Below are positions 5,214 to 6,397 of a DNA stretch of 6,397 nucleotides, piece after piece; positions within the stretch are counted from its first letter, which is position 1, and each line of letters begins with the position of its first letter. Below the pieces are notes generated by a model. The model made no database searches and was not told the origin of the DNA. It saw only the letters and a program-made list of their open reading frames with translations. A program made the position numbers and the translations under genes. Source of the stretch: Thermoleophilaceae bacterium (GTDB lineage: Bacteria > Actinomycetota > Thermoleophilia > Solirubrobacterales > Thermoleophilaceae); assembly GCA_013813135.1 (NCBI GenBank), contig JACCSF010000027.1, forward strand, positions 1 through 6,397, read 5' to 3'.

Positions 5214-5657
5214 GTGCACCTGCGCCGCGCTTTGCTGTTGTTCGCGATCGTGCTGGGCCTGGCGGCGATCGCCGCGTCGGTCTCCCGTCCGCGCGACGCC
5301 TCCGACCGCTCGGACCAGATTCAGTCGGCACCGACGACCACGGACTCGGGTCAGGCGCCCACGGCCTCCCCCGCGCCAGACGGCGCGCCTGAAACGGTGG
5401 AGCTGACGTTCGTCGCGGGCGATCCGCACCCCCAGCGGATTCAGGCCGGGCAGGCGGCGACCGTGCTGGTGGAGGTCGAAGAGGCGGGCCAAGTCGAGAT
5501 CGAGGGGCTCGGGATGAGCGCGGTGGCGGAACCGCTGACGCCGGGGCGCTTCGAGATCCTCACGCCGACGATCGGGCGCCACCCGATCACGTTCACGCCG
5601 GCGGCCGGAGTCGAAGAGCGGCGCAGGGCCGGCACGCTGGTGGTCGCGACGGAGTGA
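5214..5657 (+). CDS. Small membrane-anchored protein with cupredoxin-like beta domain, function unknown
   Basis: This 147-residue protein starts with GTG at 5214; only a weak GAGG precedes it. Residues 1-5 are basic (MHLRR) and 6-22 are a hydrophobic signal anchor or signal peptide (ALLLFAIVLGLAAIAAS). A disordered Ser/Thr/Pro/Asp-rich linker follows (about 24-58), then a domain of regularly spaced beta strands (about 60-146: VELTFVAGD, ATVLVEVEE, GQVEIEGLG, GRFEILTPT, GRHPITFTP, AGTLVVAT). The strand pattern and the final G-x-L-V-V recall extracytoplasmic cupredoxin-like or Ig-like folds. There is no Cys, and the His/Met pattern of a type 1 copper site is not evident, so metal binding is doubtful. 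It overlaps the next gene by GTGA, so the two are probably co-expressed and both exported. The minus-strand frames over this region lack any export signal or recognisable motif. Confidence 0.75.
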   Translation: MHLRRALLLFAIVLGLAAIAASVSRPRDASDRSDQIQSAPTTTDSGQAPTASPAPDGAPETVELTFVAGDPHPQRIQAGQAATVLVEVEEAGQVEIEGLGMSAVAEPLTPGRFEILTPTIGRHPITFTPAAGVEERRRAGTLVVATE

Positions 5658-6097
5658 GGGGCGCTGCTGCCCTCCCGTGCGTGGCCGTCGTCTGGCTGAG
5701 CGGCTGCTTCGGCGGCGGCGACCAGGCATCTCCCGATCGGGATCGCGGCACTACGGCCGAACGCCGGACCACGCCCGCTGACGACCCGCCGCCCACCGCC
5801 GCCCTCGAGCCCGCGCGCTGTCCGCCGGACCTCGCCAACTGCCGCACGGCCAGCGGTCGCATCATCTACGTCGAGCGCGTGGACCCCGATGGCGACGGGG
5901 ACGCGCACTTCGTGCTGACCTCACGCCAGGCGATCACGCTGCCGGGCCTGTCCGTGATCGACGTGAAGAAATCGCTGCGGCCCCACCCCCTCCCCGGCCC
6001 GGGCGACCGCATCAGCGCCGCGGGACCCGTAAACCGCGGGTCGTACGGGCAGAAGCAGATCGAGGCGATCGAGCTGCACGTGGCCCGCGCCCGCTGA
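5654..6097 (+). CDS. Lipoprotein with probable OB-fold-like domain, function unknown
   Basis: This 147-residue protein starts with GTG at 5654, overlapping the previous stop by 4 nt. The N-terminus MRGAAALPCVAVVWLSGC is a lipoprotein signal peptide with lipobox L-S-G-C, so Cys18 should be lipidated after signal peptidase II cleavage. A Gly/Asp/Thr/Pro-rich linker (19-54) leads to a domain at about 56-145. That domain has a cysteine pair (Cys56, Cys63), the strand SGRIIYVERV, a striking acidic loop DPDGDGDAHFVL (77-88), the strands AITLPGLSVIDV, and PGDRISAAGPV followed by GSYGQKQIEAIEL. The final G-D-x-I/V-x-x-x-G-P-V plus strand pattern resembles extracytoplasmic OB-fold domains. The DPDGDGD loop could bind calcium. 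No enzyme motif is visible. Coupling to the upstream gene suggests a shared envelope function. It has a 3-nt gap to the convergent HIRAN gene and no visible terminator. Confidence 0.75.
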   Translation: MRGAAALPCVAVVWLSGCFGGGDQASPDRDRGTTAERRTTPADDPPPTAALEPARCPPDLANCRTASGRIIYVERVDPDGDGDAHFVLTSRQAITLPGLSVIDVKKSLRPHPLPGPGDRISAAGPVNRGSYGQKQIEAIELHVARAR

Positions 6098-6100
6098 GCG

Positions 6101-6397
6101 CTAGACCGGCCTGAGCTCGACCGACTCCGCGGCAGCCAACAGCATCGTCAGGCCGTGACGCGGGTCGCGCGGCGATCGGCGCTGCTCGCGCAGCACGACA
6201 GCCGACCACCGCCGGCCGCTGTCGAGCTCCGGAGCCAGCTCGGCGGCCAGCTCACGCGGCACCCAGCCAACCTGGGCACCGCCGTCGCCCGGGTGGACCT
6301 GGATCGCGTTCGGGTCGTGCGGATTGCGGGGGTCGCGCCGCAGATCGAGCGGGCCTCCGGGGGCGACCGCGTCGGAGCCGAGCGCCTCGGCGTGGTG
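6101..6397 (-). CDS. HIRAN-domain protein (partial, N-terminus outside window)
   Basis: The minus-strand frame is open from the right edge to a TAG at 6103-6101, giving 98 visible C-terminal residues. The sequence shows the HIRAN signature: LDLRRDPRNPHDPNAIQVHP, then GAQVGWVPRELAAELAPELDSG, and a C-terminal GLTMLLAAAESVEL strand. The N-P-H-D-P-N-A-I core and V-G-W-V-P-R-E-L-A are diagnostic. HIRAN domains (named from HIP116/Rad5) bind DNA ends in eukaryotic remodelers, and occur in bacteria as stand-alone or fused modules of mostly unknown role. The start of the protein and any fused domain lie beyond 6397. It converges on the lipoprotein gene with 3 nt between the stops, so the two transcripts probably overlap at their 3' ends. 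It has no evident functional link to the pilus genes. Confidence 0.88.
   Translation of the reverse strand, partial: HHAEALGSDAVAPGGPLDLRRDPRNPHDPNAIQVHPGDGGAQVGWVPRELAAELAPELDSGRRWSAVVLREQRRSPRDPRHGLTMLLAAAESVELRPV

Noticed and set aside
5127..5729. N-terminal extension of the glycosyltransferase frame by about 200 residues
   Set aside because: The extension is Arg/Gly-rich and antisense to two better-supported plus-strand genes. The TTG at 5126 has a GGAGGAG site and creates a proper signal peptide.
5441..5908. Minus-strand frames over the small secreted-protein genes
   Set aside because: They lack ribosome binding sites, export signals or motifs; the plus-strand frames show a lipobox and ordered beta strands and join by a GTGA overlap.
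1..6397. CRISPR array, insertion sequence, tRNA or rRNA
   Set aside because: No regularly spaced repeats, transposase motifs, terminal inverted repeats or cloverleaf-like sequences were seen on reading both strands.

Overview
The window is GC-rich, has no long non-coding stretch, and uses GTG and TTG starts as well as ATG. The gene content is a type IV pilus (T4P) locus next to short secreted proteins. Together these suggest a high-GC Actinomycetota member, most likely the Thermoleophilia (Solirubrobacterales-like) lineage. That placement is an inference from style and gene content; there is no rRNA or other marker in the window.

Positions 1-5126 are read on the minus strand, so the genes run from right to left. 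In transcription order they are: (i) a 574-residue membrane protein with a signal peptide, a PepSY-like extracellular domain and a GT-C/GT87-like (DUF2029-like) glycosyltransferase body; (ii) pilA, a type IV prepilin; (iii) pilD, a complete prepilin peptidase; (iv) pilM, (v) pilN and (vi) pilO, the inner-membrane alignment complex. pilO runs off the left edge. The pilM/pilN and pilN/pilO junctions are both 4-nt GTGA overlaps. A near-perfect 13-bp GC hairpin separates pilA from pilD, and shorter hairpins lie in the pilA leader and between pilD and pilM. This suggests one pilus locus with pilin expressed separately from the assembly genes. PilD would cleave and N-methylate PilA, and PilM/N/O would form the platform linking the cytoplasmic motor to the growing fibre. 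The membrane glycosyltransferase next to pilA could modify the Ser/Thr-rich pilin.

Positions 5127-5213 are a divergent intergenic region with an imperfect inverted repeat. Two small plus-strand genes follow, joined by another GTGA overlap. The first encodes a membrane-anchored protein with a beta-rich, cupredoxin-like domain. The second encodes a lipoprotein with a probable OB-fold-like domain. Both lack an assigned function. At the right edge a minus-strand gene converges on them, leaving only 3 nt between stop codons. It encodes the C-terminal part of a HIRAN-domain protein.

The best leads are the PepSY plus GT-C fusion beside pilA, the altered nucleotide-binding motifs of PilM, and the hairpin control points around pilA. 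No CRISPR array, mobile element, tRNA or rRNA was seen.
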